Below, one piece after another: positions 19,745 to 27,964 of a stretch of DNA of 64,000 nucleotides. Within the stretch, counting starts at the first letter, position 1. Each line of letters begins with the position of its first letter. The DNA lies in assembly GCF_947491795.1 (NCBI RefSeq), contig NZ_CANLKW010000002.1:298001-362000 (forward strand). Reading direction: 5' to 3'. The notes under the pieces are model-generated. The model saw nothing but the letters and a program-made list of their open reading frames with translations. It was not told where the DNA came from and ran no database searches. This stretch comes from an uncultured Roseobacter sp. (GTDB taxonomy: Bacteria > Pseudomonadota > Alphaproteobacteria > Rhodobacterales > Rhodobacteraceae). A program made the translations under genes and the position numbers.

Positions 19745-19773
19745 CACAAAAAAACGGGCGCGCGGCCCGTTTT
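19745..19773 (-). terminator. Terminator hairpin just upstream of rimP
   Basis: AAAACGGGC (19751-19759) pairs with GCCCGTTTT (19765-19773) around 5 bases. On the minus strand it is followed by seven Ts, giving a strong terminator for pip and the binding-protein gene. The run ends 13 bases before rimP, leaving little room for a separate rimP promoter. Confidence 0.85.
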
Positions 19774-19864
19774 GAAATTCGGTGGGCTTTCGGTTTGGAC
19801 CCGGAAGCGCCGCTGTTGCAGACGATATACGCCCCAGCCCCGGCTTCTGCAACCCCTGATCGCG

Positions 19865-20785
19865 TCAGGCCATCCACCAGCGCTGTGGTGCGCGCAGATT
19901 GTCCAGCGGACCCTGCGCACCGATCTGTGCAGGCAGGCCAATGCAACGGTCCACGGCACAGGACATAAACCCCTCGCGCGGCAGCAGCGTCAGATCACCG
20001 GTATCCGCCAGATCCGCCGCGTGGGTCAGGTCTGCTGCATCAACCATATGCGTAAACAGGGCCTCTGCACGAACTCCGTCAGAATCGATACCGACCAGTT
20101 CGACCGTATCAAACCAGGCCGCGCGACCGTCTTTATGATGCCTGTCCAGACGATCCGCGATCAGGTGCCTGCCGGGATCAAATTTTCGCAGTTTATAAGG
20201 GCCGGTGCCGATGCCCTGTTCCATTGCTTCGGCCATATGCCCCGCAGGCAGCACGCACAGCCCCGGATCAGCCAGCCGGAATGGCAGATCAGGGTCCGGA
20301 CTGTTCAGCTCGAACCGGACCAGGTGCTGATCGACAGGTACGACGCGCGCAACCGTTTCCAGCACACCGGCGGGCGTTGCATATGCGCTGAACGGCATAA
20401 CGTCGTTCGCAGAAAACGCGGCGCCATTGTGAAATGCCACATCCGTGCGCAGATCAAATTCCCAGGCCGTGAAATCCGGGTTGCTGCGCCAGGCTGTCGC
20501 GAGCTCTCCGCGCAATGTGCCATCCGCTGCAACTTCGGTCAGTGTCTCAAACAGCGTTCCGACCATCGCGACCTGCAAAAACAGACCCGAAGGATCCGGC
20601 TGGCGGTGTCCGCCCAGCAGGCGCGGGTCAAAAGAATCATCCCGCCGCCCCCCGGACAGAGCCACGCGGAACCGACCCCGCCGTTCCGGGAGCGAGGCGG
20701 CACTGACACCGGTCGCGGCCAGCAAAGCAGCCGCGGCACCGGACGCAAAAAGCGCCCGTCGGTCGATATGGCCTTTGTGGGTCAT
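19865..20785 (-). CDS. Short Tat-exported family-5 solute-binding protein
   Basis: Periplasmic binding-protein relative of 306 residues, related to peptide and opine binding proteins, which are normally about 500 residues. A Tat-type signal with twin arginines (DRRALFASGAAAALL) covers the first 30 residues. The family-5 elements LFETLTEVAADG, GELATAWRSNPDFTAWEFDLR and GTGPYKLRKFDPG follow, but a large part of the second lobe is missing. The frame and stop are clean, so this is a short form rather than an obvious pseudogene. It overlaps the iminopeptidase start by ATGA; coupling suggests peptide use. No permease or ATPase is adjacent. Confidence 0.75.
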   Translation of the reverse strand: MTHKGHIDRRALFASGAAAALLAATGVSAASLPERRGRFRVALSGGRRDDSFDPRLLGGHRQPDPSGLFLQVAMVGTLFETLTEVAADGTLRGELATAWRSNPDFTAWEFDLRTDVAFHNGAAFSANDVMPFSAYATPAGVLETVARVVPVDQHLVRFELNSPDPDLPFRLADPGLCVLPAGHMAEAMEQGIGTGPYKLRKFDPGRHLIADRLDRHHKDGRAAWFDTVELVGIDSDGVRAEALFTHMVDAADLTHAADLADTGDLTLLPREGFMSCAVDRCIGLPAQIGAQGPLDNLRAPQRWWMA

Positions 20786-21753
20786 CGTCCGGCTATCCTG
20801 TCCATCGTGCGGACCAGTTCTGCACTGATTCCCGGTTCAGACAAAGCATGACCTGCATTGCGCACCAGTTTCAGCTCGCAGTTGTCCCAGGCTTCAGACA
20901 GCGCCCATGCGCTGTCCGGCGGGCAGATCATGTCATACCGTCCCTGCACGATCACGCCCGGAATATGCGAGATACGGCCCACCTGGGCCAGAATCTGACC
21001 ATCAAATTCAAGAAACCCGGCATTTGAAAAGTAGTGATTCTCGAGCCGCGCAAAGGCCCGGGCGTATTCTCCGGGGCTTTCTCCGGTCGAACCGGATGAA
21101 TAGATAGACGCGAGCGCATTTTCCCAGGCAGACCATGCGCGGGCATAGCGTGTCTCTATTGTCAGATCACCGGAAAACAGACGACGGCGGTAGGCTTCGA
21201 TGAAATCACCATGCTCGTCTCTGGGAATAAGGCGCGTGAACCGTTCCCAGACCTCGGGCCAGAAACGCCCGGCACCGCCGCCATAAAACCAGTCGAGCTC
21301 GCGCTGCGTCATCAGGAATACACCCCTGAGCACCAGATTCTGCACCCGGTCCGGATGTGTTTCCGCATAGATCAGCGCCAGGGTCGCGCCCCAGCTGCCG
21401 CCAAAAACGATCCACTGATCAATTTCCAGTTCCCGGCGAATGAATTCGATATCATCCACCAGGTGCCAAGTGGTGTTGTTTGTGACACTGGCATGGGGGC
21501 GTGAGCGTCCGCATCCCCGCTGGTCAAACAGAACGACGCGGTAAATCTCGGGGTCAAAATAACGGCGCATCGCGGGGCTGCATCCGCCACCAGGACCGCC
21601 GTGCAGCACCACAACAGGTATGCCGTTTGGGTTGCCGCACTGCTCGACATAGATCCGGTGGCCCTGGCCTACGTCCATCATCCGCTGATCGAAAGGGTCG
21701 ATCGGCGGGTACAGATACTGAACTGCGCGCTTTTGATCCGGGAACTTGTCCAT
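20782..21753 (-). CDS. pip: Proline iminopeptidase
   Basis: Alpha/beta-hydrolase of 323 residues that removes N-terminal proline from peptides. It has the oxyanion motif HGGPGGGCSP, the nucleophile elbow GGSWGATL (serine in GxSxG) and the S33-family ending with the catalytic histidine in RNAGHALSEPG. I start at the ATG at 21753 (MDKFPDQKRAVQYLYPPI), which gives the usual N-terminus; the frame runs open further but across the ubiG gene on the other strand. It is the first gene of a two-gene unit with the short binding protein. It is divergent from ubiG with 48 bases between the starts. Confidence 0.93.
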   Translation of the reverse strand: MDKFPDQKRAVQYLYPPIDPFDQRMMDVGQGHRIYVEQCGNPNGIPVVVLHGGPGGGCSPAMRRYFDPEIYRVVLFDQRGCGRSRPHASVTNNTTWHLVDDIEFIRRELEIDQWIVFGGSWGATLALIYAETHPDRVQNLVLRGVFLMTQRELDWFYGGGAGRFWPEVWERFTRLIPRDEHGDFIEAYRRRLFSGDLTIETRYARAWSAWENALASIYSSGSTGESPGEYARAFARLENHYFSNAGFLEFDGQILAQVGRISHIPGVIVQGRYDMICPPDSAWALSEAWDNCELKLVRNAGHALSEPGISAELVRTMDRIAGR

Positions 21754-21801
21754 ATCAGGCCTATATAATACGAAACCGCAAATGATCATATGGAGACAGG
21801 A

Positions 21802-22560
21802 ATGCAAGCGCTTCAGACAACTGTAGATCCTGCCGAAGTGGCAAAATTCGAGGCGATGGCCGCCGAGTGGTGGGATGCAAACGGCAAATTCAAACCGCTT
21901 CACATGCTCAACCCGTGCCGCCTGGACTATATCACCACACAGATCGCGGGTGAGTTCGACCGTGACCTCAAGGCAGACAAACCATTCACCGGGCTGCGCA
22001 TTCTGGACATCGGCTGCGGCGGTGGGTTGCTGTCTGAACCCATGGCCCGTCTGGGCGCCGATGTGGTGGGTGCCGATGCCGCCGAACGTAACATTCCGGT
22101 GGCGCAGATTCATGCCGAACAGTCAGGTCTGGACATTGATTACCGCCACACCACCGCAGAGGCGCTTGCAGAAGACGGAGAGCAGTTTGACGTCGTGCTG
22201 AACATGGAAGTGGTCGAGCATGTTGCCTCGCCCATCGATTATCTGACGGCGTGCCAGCGTCTGCTGAAACCCGGCGGGCTGCATATCTGTTCGACCCTGA
22301 ACCGAAATCCGAAGTCTTATCTGATGGCAATCATCGGGGCCGAACACGTCATGCGCTGGCTGCCGAAAGGCACCCATGAGTGGTCGAAATTCATCACGCC
22401 TGACGAGCTGTTTGATCTGATGACCCAGGCCGGTCTGGACCCGGTGGACCGCAAGGGGTTTGTGTTCAACCCGGTGGCCTGGACGTGGCGGCTGTCAGAC
22501 AGAGACCTGAGCGTGAACTACGTGACGGCCAGTCTGAAACCGGCTCAGGATCCCAGCTGA
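21802..22560 (+). CDS. ubiG: Ubiquinone biosynthesis O-methyltransferase UbiG
   Basis: SAM-dependent enzyme of 252 residues that performs both O-methylations in ubiquinone synthesis. The SAM-binding motif is [19 protein letters not shown], with MEVVEHV and the family string [17 protein letters not shown] near the N-terminus. GGAGACAGG directly before the ATG at 21802 favours that codon over the ATG at 21790, which lies just upstream of the ribosome site. It converges on marR, with a 16-base overlap of 3' ends. Confidence 0.95.
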   Translation: MQALQTTVDPAEVAKFEAMAAEWWDANGKFKPLHMLNPCRLDYITTQIAGEFDRDLKADKPFTGLRILDIGCGGGLLSEPMARLGADVVGADAAERNIPVAQIHAEQSGLDIDYRHTTAEALAEDGEQFDVVLNMEVVEHVASPIDYLTACQRLLKPGGLHICSTLNRNPKSYLMAIIGAEHVMRWLPKGTHEWSKFITPDELFDLMTQAGLDPVDRKGFVFNPVAWTWRLSDRDLSVNYVTASLKPAQDPS

Positions 22561-22982
22561 CGCCGCAGTTCCCGCAGGATAGGCAGTGCTTCGCGGACCC
22601 GTTCGTCACCCAGTTTTTCGACAACCTGGTTGATCAGCGGCGTGATCGATCCCACGGCCTGATCCCGCGCCTGACGGCCTGCCGGGCTGATCGCGACCAT
22701 CTTGCGGCGCGCATCGTCCCAGTCGGGCCGGATGTGGATGTATCCCGCCCATTCCAGTTTCGACAGCGTGTTCGTCATGGCCCCCCGGGTCACATGGAAC
22801 GTTTCGGCCAGCTGAGCGGGCGTGCGTTCGCCAACGTTACCAGCAAGATGGTTCAGCACCGAAAAATGGGAAATCTCCATGCCCTTGGGCAACACCTTGC
22901 TCAGACGCGCGCGCACCATCTGGTCGGCTGTCAGCACCTCGCTGAACAGCGCAATCGCGAGTGAGTTCCGGTCATCGTTCAT
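22545..22982 (-). CDS. MarR-family transcription regulator
   Basis: Winged-helix regulator of 145 residues. The recognition region reads [42 protein letters not shown], with the DxRxx wing typical of MarR. It starts with ATGA overlapping the amidase stop and is the last gene of comF-grx-amidase-marR. Its ligand and targets are unknown; the presence of glutaredoxin and a deaminated-glutathione-type amidase suggests, but does not show, a redox link. It overlaps the end of ubiG by 16 bases. Confidence 0.9.
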   Translation of the reverse strand: MNDDRNSLAIALFSEVLTADQMVRARLSKVLPKGMEISHFSVLNHLAGNVGERTPAQLAETFHVTRGAMTNTLSKLEWAGYIHIRPDWDDARRKMVAISPAGRQARDQAVGSITPLINQVVEKLGDERVREALPILRELRRQLGS

Positions 22983-23812
22983 CAGGGTCCGTCAAATGGC
23001 CTTGCGTTGGTCAGGCTGGGGACTTTTCCCCGTGCCTCTGACACTAGTCCCATATCGAGGTCTGTCATGTAAACGCCCGGGGCATCACCTGCGTCCATTT
23101 GGACCTCTCCCCAGGGGGTGACGACCAGCGAATGGCCATAGGTGCGCCGCGTTTTATGTGCCGCACTGGCATGTTCGCCCGTTTGCGCAGGAGCCAGAAC
23201 ATAACACCCGGTCTCGATTGCACGCGCCCGCAGCAGCGTATGCCAGTGCGCCGCCCCGGTCACCGGCGAAAAGGCAGCAGGCACCGTCAGGATATCAGCA
23301 CCGGCGCCTGCGAGTACCCGGTGCAACGCGGGAAAACGCACGTCATAGCAAACCGTCATGCCAACGGTGCCAAAGGCGGTTCTGGCCGTCACGGCCCGTG
23401 CGCCCGGCCGGTACCCTTCCGATTCGCGGTATGTCTCCTCGGGCGTGACCTGCACGTCGAACATATGTATTTTGTCGTACCAGGCGACAATTTCACCAGC
23501 GGGACTGATCAGAAAAGACCGGTTGGCAAAACGTCCGTCGGTATCATTCGTTTTCAAAGCCAGCGAGCCGATGAGCAGCCAGATGCCATATTTCGCTGCA
23601 TCTTCGCGCAAAGCAGCCAGCGTGAAATCCGCGTCCTGATGCTGCAGAACCGATTGCTGGTGCCTGCGGCTGTTTGAAACGCAGTTGGTGACCTCGGGCG
23701 TCAGGACAAACGCTGCGTCCTCTGCCGCAGCTTCGGCCAGATACCGGCGGGTCACCACAAGGTTCTCCGCCGGCTGATCCGACACGTTCAGCTGCAGCAG
23801 AGCGGTTTTCAT
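22982..23812 (-). CDS. Carbon-nitrogen hydrolase, deaminated-glutathione amidase-like (Nit)
   Basis: Nitrilase-superfamily amidase of 276 residues with the complete Glu-Lys-Cys triad: glutamate in LTPEVTN, lysine in YDKIHMFD, cysteine in TVCYDVRFP. The KIHxFD and CYDxRFP context matches the Nit1/Nit2 branch, which repairs deaminated glutathione or hydrolyses omega-amides. It is sandwiched between glutaredoxin and marR, linked by ATGA overlaps on both sides, so the glutathione link fits the neighbours. Omega-amidase remains an alternative. Confidence 0.88.
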   Translation of the reverse strand: MKTALLQLNVSDQPAENLVVTRRYLAEAAAEDAAFVLTPEVTNCVSNSRRHQQSVLQHQDADFTLAALREDAAKYGIWLLIGSLALKTNDTDGRFANRSFLISPAGEIVAWYDKIHMFDVQVTPEETYRESEGYRPGARAVTARTAFGTVGMTVCYDVRFPALHRVLAGAGADILTVPAAFSPVTGAAHWHTLLRARAIETGCYVLAPAQTGEHASAAHKTRRTYGHSLVVTPWGEVQMDAGDAPGVYMTDLDMGLVSEARGKVPSLTNARPFDGP

Positions 23813-24069
23813 CAGGCGGCCAGCAGACCGTCAAGCTTGCCCGCACGCTCCAGTGCATAGAGTTCGTCGCACCCGCCAACATGCGTATCGCCGACAAAAA
23901 TCTGGGGCACTGTGCGACCACCGTTGGCGCGCTGGATCATCTCCGGTTTGCGATCCGGGTTTGCCAGCACGTCGACTTCGGCAAACGCGACGCCTTTCTG
24001 GCTGAGCAGACGCTTGGCCGCATGGCAAAAACCGCAGAGCGGTGACGTATAAATCTCTACATTTTTCAT
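23812..24069 (-). CDS. grxC: Glutaredoxin 3-like thiol oxidoreductase
   Basis: Small cytoplasmic protein of 85 residues that reduces disulfides using glutathione. The redox site is C12-G-F-C15 rather than the more common CPYC. The cis-proline TVPQIF and the GGCDEL glutathione-binding element are both in place. The length is normal for GrxC. It overlaps the amidase by ATGA and follows comF by 36 bases, so the four minus-strand genes probably form one operon. Confidence 0.94.
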   Translation of the reverse strand: MKNVEIYTSPLCGFCHAAKRLLSQKGVAFAEVDVLANPDRKPEMIQRANGGRTVPQIFVGDTHVGGCDELYALERAGKLDGLLAA

Positions 24070-24105
24070 TTCCGGTCCCTTCCGTGACAGGTCTCGGACA
24101 GGTAT

Positions 24106-24837
24106 CTAGGTATCCCGCGCCACCCGTGCCAGTGCCACCACGTATACCGGCCCTGATCCTGCTGCAATACAGGCGTCTGTTGCAGCGGACAAAGTTGCGC
24201 CTGAAGTCATCACATCATCAACCAGCAGAACCGGGCGCCCGATCAGACGGTGCCGCCGTTTAGCATGGGCACTGATGACCCCTTTGACAGAGGTAAAGCG
24301 GACTTCCCGCGTCATGCCTTCCATCGGCTGGGTGCGCTTTTGCCGGACCAGCAGATCCTGGCAAACCGGCAGGCCTGTATGACGCGCAAGCGCCTGTGCC
24401 AAAAGGGCAGACTGGTTGTAACGCCGCTTGAGCAGGCGGGTCCAGTGCAGCGGTATCGGCGCGATGATCATGTTCTGCTGCGGCAGGTCCTCGATCACGC
24501 GGGCCATCCAGCGCGCAGCCGGTTTTGCAATCTCCTGCCGGTCACCGTGTTTCAGCGCCAGAACCAGACGCTTGCCACCATCGCGGTAGATCAGCGCAGC
24601 ACGCCCCTGTGCCCAGGGACGCGGGGTGCGCATACAGTCATCACATTTCAGTGTGTCTTCTGTTTCCTCGCCCGGCAGCGGGGTGCCGCAGGTGTCACAG
24701 ATGGACCCGCCGATAAATGCCGTGTCGCGCCAGCAGGACCCGCACAGGCCAAAATCATCGTCCACCGTGCCACCACAGGCCAGGCAGCGCGGCGGATAAA
24801 CCAGCGAAACTGCTGTTTGTAAACCAGACTGGGCCAC
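24106..24837 (-). CDS. comF: ComF-family phosphoribosyltransferase-like protein
   Basis: Protein of 243 residues with a double zinc finger at the N-terminus (CLACGG, LCGSCW, CDTCGT, KCDDC) and a type I phosphoribosyltransferase domain with VLLVDDVMTSGATL near the C-terminus. ComF is needed for DNA uptake in naturally competent bacteria; here the role is unproven. The start is the GTG at 24837, with a textbook AAGGAG seven bases upstream. The ATG at 24855, which also opens the frame, lies upstream of that ribosome site. It heads comF-grx-amidase-marR, divergent from a methyltransferase only 16 bases away. Confidence 0.9.
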   Translation of the reverse strand: MAQSGLQTAVSLVYPPRCLACGGTVDDDFGLCGSCWRDTAFIGGSICDTCGTPLPGEETEDTLKCDDCMRTPRPWAQGRAALIYRDGGKRLVLALKHGDRQEIAKPAARWMARVIEDLPQQNMIIAPIPLHWTRLLKRRYNQSALLAQALARHTGLPVCQDLLVRQKRTQPMEGMTREVRFTSVKGVISAHAKRRHRLIGRPVLLVDDVMTSGATLSAATDACIAAGSGPVYVVALARVARDT

Positions 24838-24844
24838 CCTATTA

Positions 24845-24850
24845 CTCCTT
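24845..24850 (-). promoter_or_regulatory. Ribosome binding site deciding the comF start
   Basis: AAGGAG on the minus strand, spaced 7 bases from the GTG at 24837. It lies within the 16 bases between the divergent start codons of comF and the methyltransferase. Confidence 0.8.
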
Positions 24851-24853
24851 TTC

Positions 24854-25672
24854 ATGACGACAGCGAACGAACTGACCAGTACCAGAGCGCTGGCTCTGCA
24901 CCGCGCACGGGCGGCGCGGGCCGATCTGTTTTTGCAGGACCAGGCAGCGGACGAAGTGCAGGATCGACTGAGTCTGGTTAACAGGACGTTTACCAGGATT
25001 GCGGTTGTCACGCCTTTTGCAGAGGTCTGGGCTGACAGGCTGCCCGGTGCCCGCATTGTGCCGGATGACGACACCCTGGATCTGGAGCCGGGTCAGTACG
25101 ATCTGGTGATACACGCCCTGTCGCTGCACTGGGCAAATGATCCGGTGGGTCAGCTGATCCAGTGCCGCCGCGCCCTGATGTCAGACGGTCTGCTGATAGC
25201 TGCTTCGCTGGGCGGACGCACACTGGAAGAACTGCGCGCCTGTCTGGGAGAGGCGGAAATTGCCGTGTCGGGCGGGTTGTCGCCACGCGTCGCGCCGATG
25301 GGCGAAATCCGCGATCTTGGCGCTTTGCTGCAACGCGCGGGCCTGGCGCTGCCTGTGGCAGACAGTGTCACCTTGAATGCAGAGTACCGCGACGCCTGGC
25401 ATCTGATGCATGATCTGCGTGCCATGGGCGAAACGAACGCCCTCAGTCAGCGCTTGCGCCACACCCCGCCCCGCGCTCTTTTCCGGCAGACCGCGCAGCT
25501 TTACCAGGCGAACTTCCCGACAGAGGCTGACCGTGTCCGGGCAACCTTTGAGATTGTCTTTCTGACCGGCTGGGCCCCCGATGACAGCCAGCAAAAACCC
25601 TTAAGACCCGGATCAGCAAAACAGCGGCTGGCGGATGCCCTTCAGGTCCCCGAACAGGAACTGCCCGATTGA
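24854..25672 (+). CDS. SAM-dependent methyltransferase-like protein, NDUFAF5/BioC-related
   Basis: A 272-residue class I methyltransferase-type protein. The N-terminus (ALALHRARAARADLFLQDQAADEVQDRLSLVNR in outline) and SLHWANDPVGQLIQCRRALMSDG match the NDUFAF5 branch, a complex I assembly factor that hydroxylates an arginine of NDUFS7 in mitochondria. The usual glycine-rich SAM loop is degenerate (RIAVVTPFAEVW), as in that branch. The ATG at 24854 has no ribosome site ahead of it, only CTCCTT, the complement of the comF site, so it may be leaderless. hemH follows, its start 56 bases after the stop. Confidence 0.8.
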   Translation: MTTANELTSTRALALHRARAARADLFLQDQAADEVQDRLSLVNRTFTRIAVVTPFAEVWADRLPGARIVPDDDTLDLEPGQYDLVIHALSLHWANDPVGQLIQCRRALMSDGLLIAASLGGRTLEELRACLGEAEIAVSGGLSPRVAPMGEIRDLGALLQRAGLALPVADSVTLNAEYRDAWHLMHDLRAMGETNALSQRLRHTPPRALFRQTAQLYQANFPTEADRVRATFEIVFLTGWAPDDSQQKPLRPGSAKQRLADALQVPEQELPD

Positions 25673-25728
25673 CGCTGCCTGAAAAGCCTCTATCTGAGCG
25701 GCAGTACCCGATGAGCAAGGAAGATCAC

Positions 25729-26799
25729 ATGCTGGACAGCAGTTCCGCCAAACCACCGATGGCGCGCCCGGCCCACGCAGAGCCCGACCATCCGGAAGTT
25801 GCGCGCCCGCGGATCGGCATCCTGCTGGCAAATCTTGGCACACCGGACAACTACGATTACTGGTCCATGCGCCGGTATCTGAACGAATTTCTGTCCGACC
25901 GCCGGGTCATCGATTACAGCCCCTGGATCTGGCAACCGCTGCTGCAGCTGATCATCCTCAGCAAACGCCCGTTTTCCAGCGGCGCGGCGTACAAATCGAT
26001 CTGGAACGAGGAAGAAGGCGAAAGCCCTCTGATGACGATCACCAAAGCACAGACAGCCAAGGTCAAAGCGGCGATGCATGCCCGCTATGGCGACGAGGTG
26101 ATGGTCGATTTCTGCATGCGCTATGGCAATCCGTCGACCCGCTCAAAGGTTGCGGAAATGACGGCGGCAGGATGCCGTAAGATACTGTTTTTCCCGCTTT
26201 ATCCACACTATGCAGGTGCCACTTCGGCCACTGCAAACGACGAATTCTTTCGCGCGCTGACCTATGAAAAATGGCAGCCCGTGACGCGTACGGTCGAGCC
26301 ATACTATGACCGCTCTGACTATATTGACGCGCTGGCGCAATCCATCGAACGGGCCTACGCCGGGATGGAGAAGAAGCCCGATATCCTGGTCTGTTCCTAT
26401 CACGGTGTGCCCATCCGCTATCTGATGGAGGGCGACCCGTACCACTGCCAGTGCCAGAAAACCACGCGTCTGCTCAAAGAGCGTCTGGGCTGGCAGGACA
26501 CAGAAATCACCACGACATTCCAATCGAAATTCGGACCCGAGGAATGGCTGCAACCCTATACGGTCGAAGAAGTCGCGCGCCTGGCGGAAAGCGGCAAAAA
26601 GAACATCGCTGTCTGCGCGCCGGCCTTCTCAGCGGACTGCATCGAGACGCTTGAAGAGATCAACGAAGAGATCAAAGAAAGCTTTGAGGAAGCAGGCGGT
26701 GAGACTTTTACCTACATTCCCTGCCTCAACGACGATGACGCGCATATTGACGCACTGGGGAATGTGATTGCCGACAATCTCAGGGGCTGGATCGACTGA
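25729..26799 (+). CDS. hemH: Ferrochelatase
   Basis: Enzyme of 356 residues that inserts Fe(II) into protoporphyrin IX as the last step of haem synthesis. It carries LLANLGTPD near the N-terminus, the catalytic histidine in CSYHGVPIRY and the conserved glutamate in CAPAFSADCIETLEE. AAGGA at 25718-25722 supports the ATG at 25729. In-frame starts at 25711 (ATG) and 25669 (TTG) are less well placed. The N-terminal 30 residues before the domain are Ala/Pro-rich. It ends at a bidirectional terminator shared with the small secreted protein gene. Confidence 0.95.
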   Translation: MLDSSSAKPPMARPAHAEPDHPEVARPRIGILLANLGTPDNYDYWSMRRYLNEFLSDRRVIDYSPWIWQPLLQLIILSKRPFSSGAAYKSIWNEEEGESPLMTITKAQTAKVKAAMHARYGDEVMVDFCMRYGNPSTRSKVAEMTAAGCRKILFFPLYPHYAGATSATANDEFFRALTYEKWQPVTRTVEPYYDRSDYIDALAQSIERAYAGMEKKPDILVCSYHGVPIRYLMEGDPYHCQCQKTTRLLKERLGWQDTEITTTFQSKFGPEEWLQPYTVEEVARLAESGKKNIAVCAPAFSADCIETLEEINEEIKESFEEAGGETFTYIPCLNDDDAHIDALGNVIADNLRGWID

Positions 26800-26824
26800 T
26801 CCTCCCCCTGACGATCGGGCACAA

Positions 26825-26858
26825 AAAAAGGCGGCACTGACGTGCCGCCTTTTTGTTT
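26825..26858. terminator. Bidirectional terminator, hemH / small secreted protein
   Basis: AAAAAGGCGGCAC (26825-26837) pairs perfectly with GTGCCGCCTTTTT (26842-26854) around TGAC. There are A/T runs on both sides, so it ends both convergent transcripts. Confidence 0.95.
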
Positions 26859-26872
26859 GGAACGTAACTGGC

Positions 26873-27049
26873 TCAGGCGAGAGCAGCAGCAACGATAACC
26901 AGGAGCAGGATCGGCAGCAGTGCGCCCGAGGACGAACCTTCTGCTTCTTCTACAACGACAGGTGCTTCAACGACGGGCTCTGCAAGCGAACCTGCGTATG
27001 CTGTCGACGCGGCGGCTGTCAGTGCAGCTGCGAGAACGAGTTTTTTCAT
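26873..27049 (-). CDS. Small 58-residue exported membrane-anchored protein
   Basis: It starts at the ATG at 27049, with GGAGG eight bases upstream. The signal peptide MKKLVLAAALTAAASTAYA would be cleaved before GS, leaving about 39 residues: an acidic, valine-rich stretch (EPVVEAPVVVEEAEG) and a C-terminal hydrophobic helix (ALLPILLLVIVAAALA). This is the layout of a tiny periplasmic protein anchored by its tail in the inner membrane. I recall close relatives beside hemH in Rhodobacteraceae, with no known function. A perfect inverted repeat lies just upstream of its ribosome site, and a strong terminator follows the stop. Confidence 0.78.
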   Translation of the reverse strand: MKKLVLAAALTAAASTAYAGSLAEPVVEAPVVVEEAEGSSSGALLPILLLVIVAAALA

Positions 27050-27068
27050 ATCAATAACCTCCATTAAG

Positions 27069-27094
27069 GCGTGCTCCAATTATTGAGAGCACGC
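27069..27094 (-). repeat. Inverted repeat in the leader of the 58-residue gene
   Basis: GCGTGCTC (27069-27076) and GAGCACGC (27087-27094) are perfect complements around a 10-base AT-rich loop. In the mRNA the stem ends 6 bases before the GGAGG, so it could influence translation. As DNA it could be an operator. Confidence 0.7.
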
Positions 27095-27122
27095 GCCCAA
27101 GACTTACCTCGTGATTATGTCT

Positions 27123-27155
27123 AAACAGCATAGAGCGCTGTTTGCAAACCGGTTT
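27123..27155. repeat. Cluster of three overlapping palindromes
   Basis: AAACAGC (27123-27129) pairs with GCTGTTT (27137-27143). GTTTGCAAAC (27140-27149) and AAACCGGTTT (27146-27155) are each perfect 10-base palindromes, and all three overlap. They lie between the L,D-transpeptidase stop and the small secreted protein gene and are probably regulatory sites for the latter. There is no T-run. Confidence 0.65.
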
Positions 27156-27188
27156 AGGAACGAACCAGCCAAAATCGGCATAATGTCG

Positions 27189-27800
27189 TCAAATAAGCAA
27201 CACCTGCGTACCGACTTTTGTCAGGCTGAACAGTTCGGCAATATGCTCGTTGTAAAGCCCGATGCAGCCGTTGGACGATTGCCGCCCGATTTTGCGCGTA
27301 TCATGGGTGCCGTGAATACGGTAATAGGTCCACGTCAGATAAAGAGCGTGTGTTCCCATAGGGTTATCCGGTCCGGGGCCGATGTATTCCGGCCATTCCG
27401 GGTTCCGCTCGAGCATTGACGGCGTCGGGCGCCAGTCCGGCCCTTCGACTTTGCGGATAATTTTCGTCCGGCCCCGGCGGGTCAGATCTTCTGTCAGTGG
27501 AACGCTCGAGGGGTAAAGTTTGTAGAAATCTCCCTCTTCCCCCCAGAAATGCAGCGCGCGGCTGTCAATATCCACCAGAACAGCGCCGTTTTTCAGGTTC
27601 GAGAAATAGGGCTGCCAGTCGAGTCTGCGGAAACTGGAAATATTCCGCCGCACGGATTCCGTCAGGTCCCGTTCGCCCACGGTCGTGGCCGCCGAGTTCA
27701 CTGCCGATGGGTCCTGTGCAATTGCGGGCGTTGCCAGCATTGCGGCCGAGCCAGCCAGAAACGAGCGGCGGCCGGGACGCAGAAAACGATTGTCGGACAT
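27189..27800 (-). CDS. Tat-exported L,D-transpeptidase (YkuD)
   Basis: Periplasmic enzyme of 203 residues that forms 3-3 cross-links in peptidoglycan or attaches proteins to it. It has a twin-arginine signal (PGRRSFLAGSAAMLATPAIA), then the YkuD domain with the histidine in RIHGTHDTRKIG and the nucleophile cysteine in SSNGCIGLYN. The start at 27800 has GGAGG shortly upstream; an in-frame codon at 27818 is worse. It is divergent from the CAP lipoprotein gene, with a second L,D-transpeptidase beyond that, forming an envelope cluster. Confidence 0.93.
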   Translation of the reverse strand: MSDNRFLRPGRRSFLAGSAAMLATPAIAQDPSAVNSAATTVGERDLTESVRRNISSFRRLDWQPYFSNLKNGAVLVDIDSRALHFWGEEGDFYKLYPSSVPLTEDLTRRGRTKIIRKVEGPDWRPTPSMLERNPEWPEYIGPGPDNPMGTHALYLTWTYYRIHGTHDTRKIGRQSSNGCIGLYNEHIAELFSLTKVGTQVLLI

Positions 27801-27964
27801 GAAATGCCTCCAGAACAAAAAAAACGATAAGTCGCGGGCACTTTATGGCGTGGAAGCCGCACCCGCAAATCAAAGAGATGTCATCACGCGGTCTCGCGCG
27901 GATGTGCGTTTGAATTACCACGCATTGCGCGGTATGTGCGGGGTTAACGCCGTTGGAGTGTATT

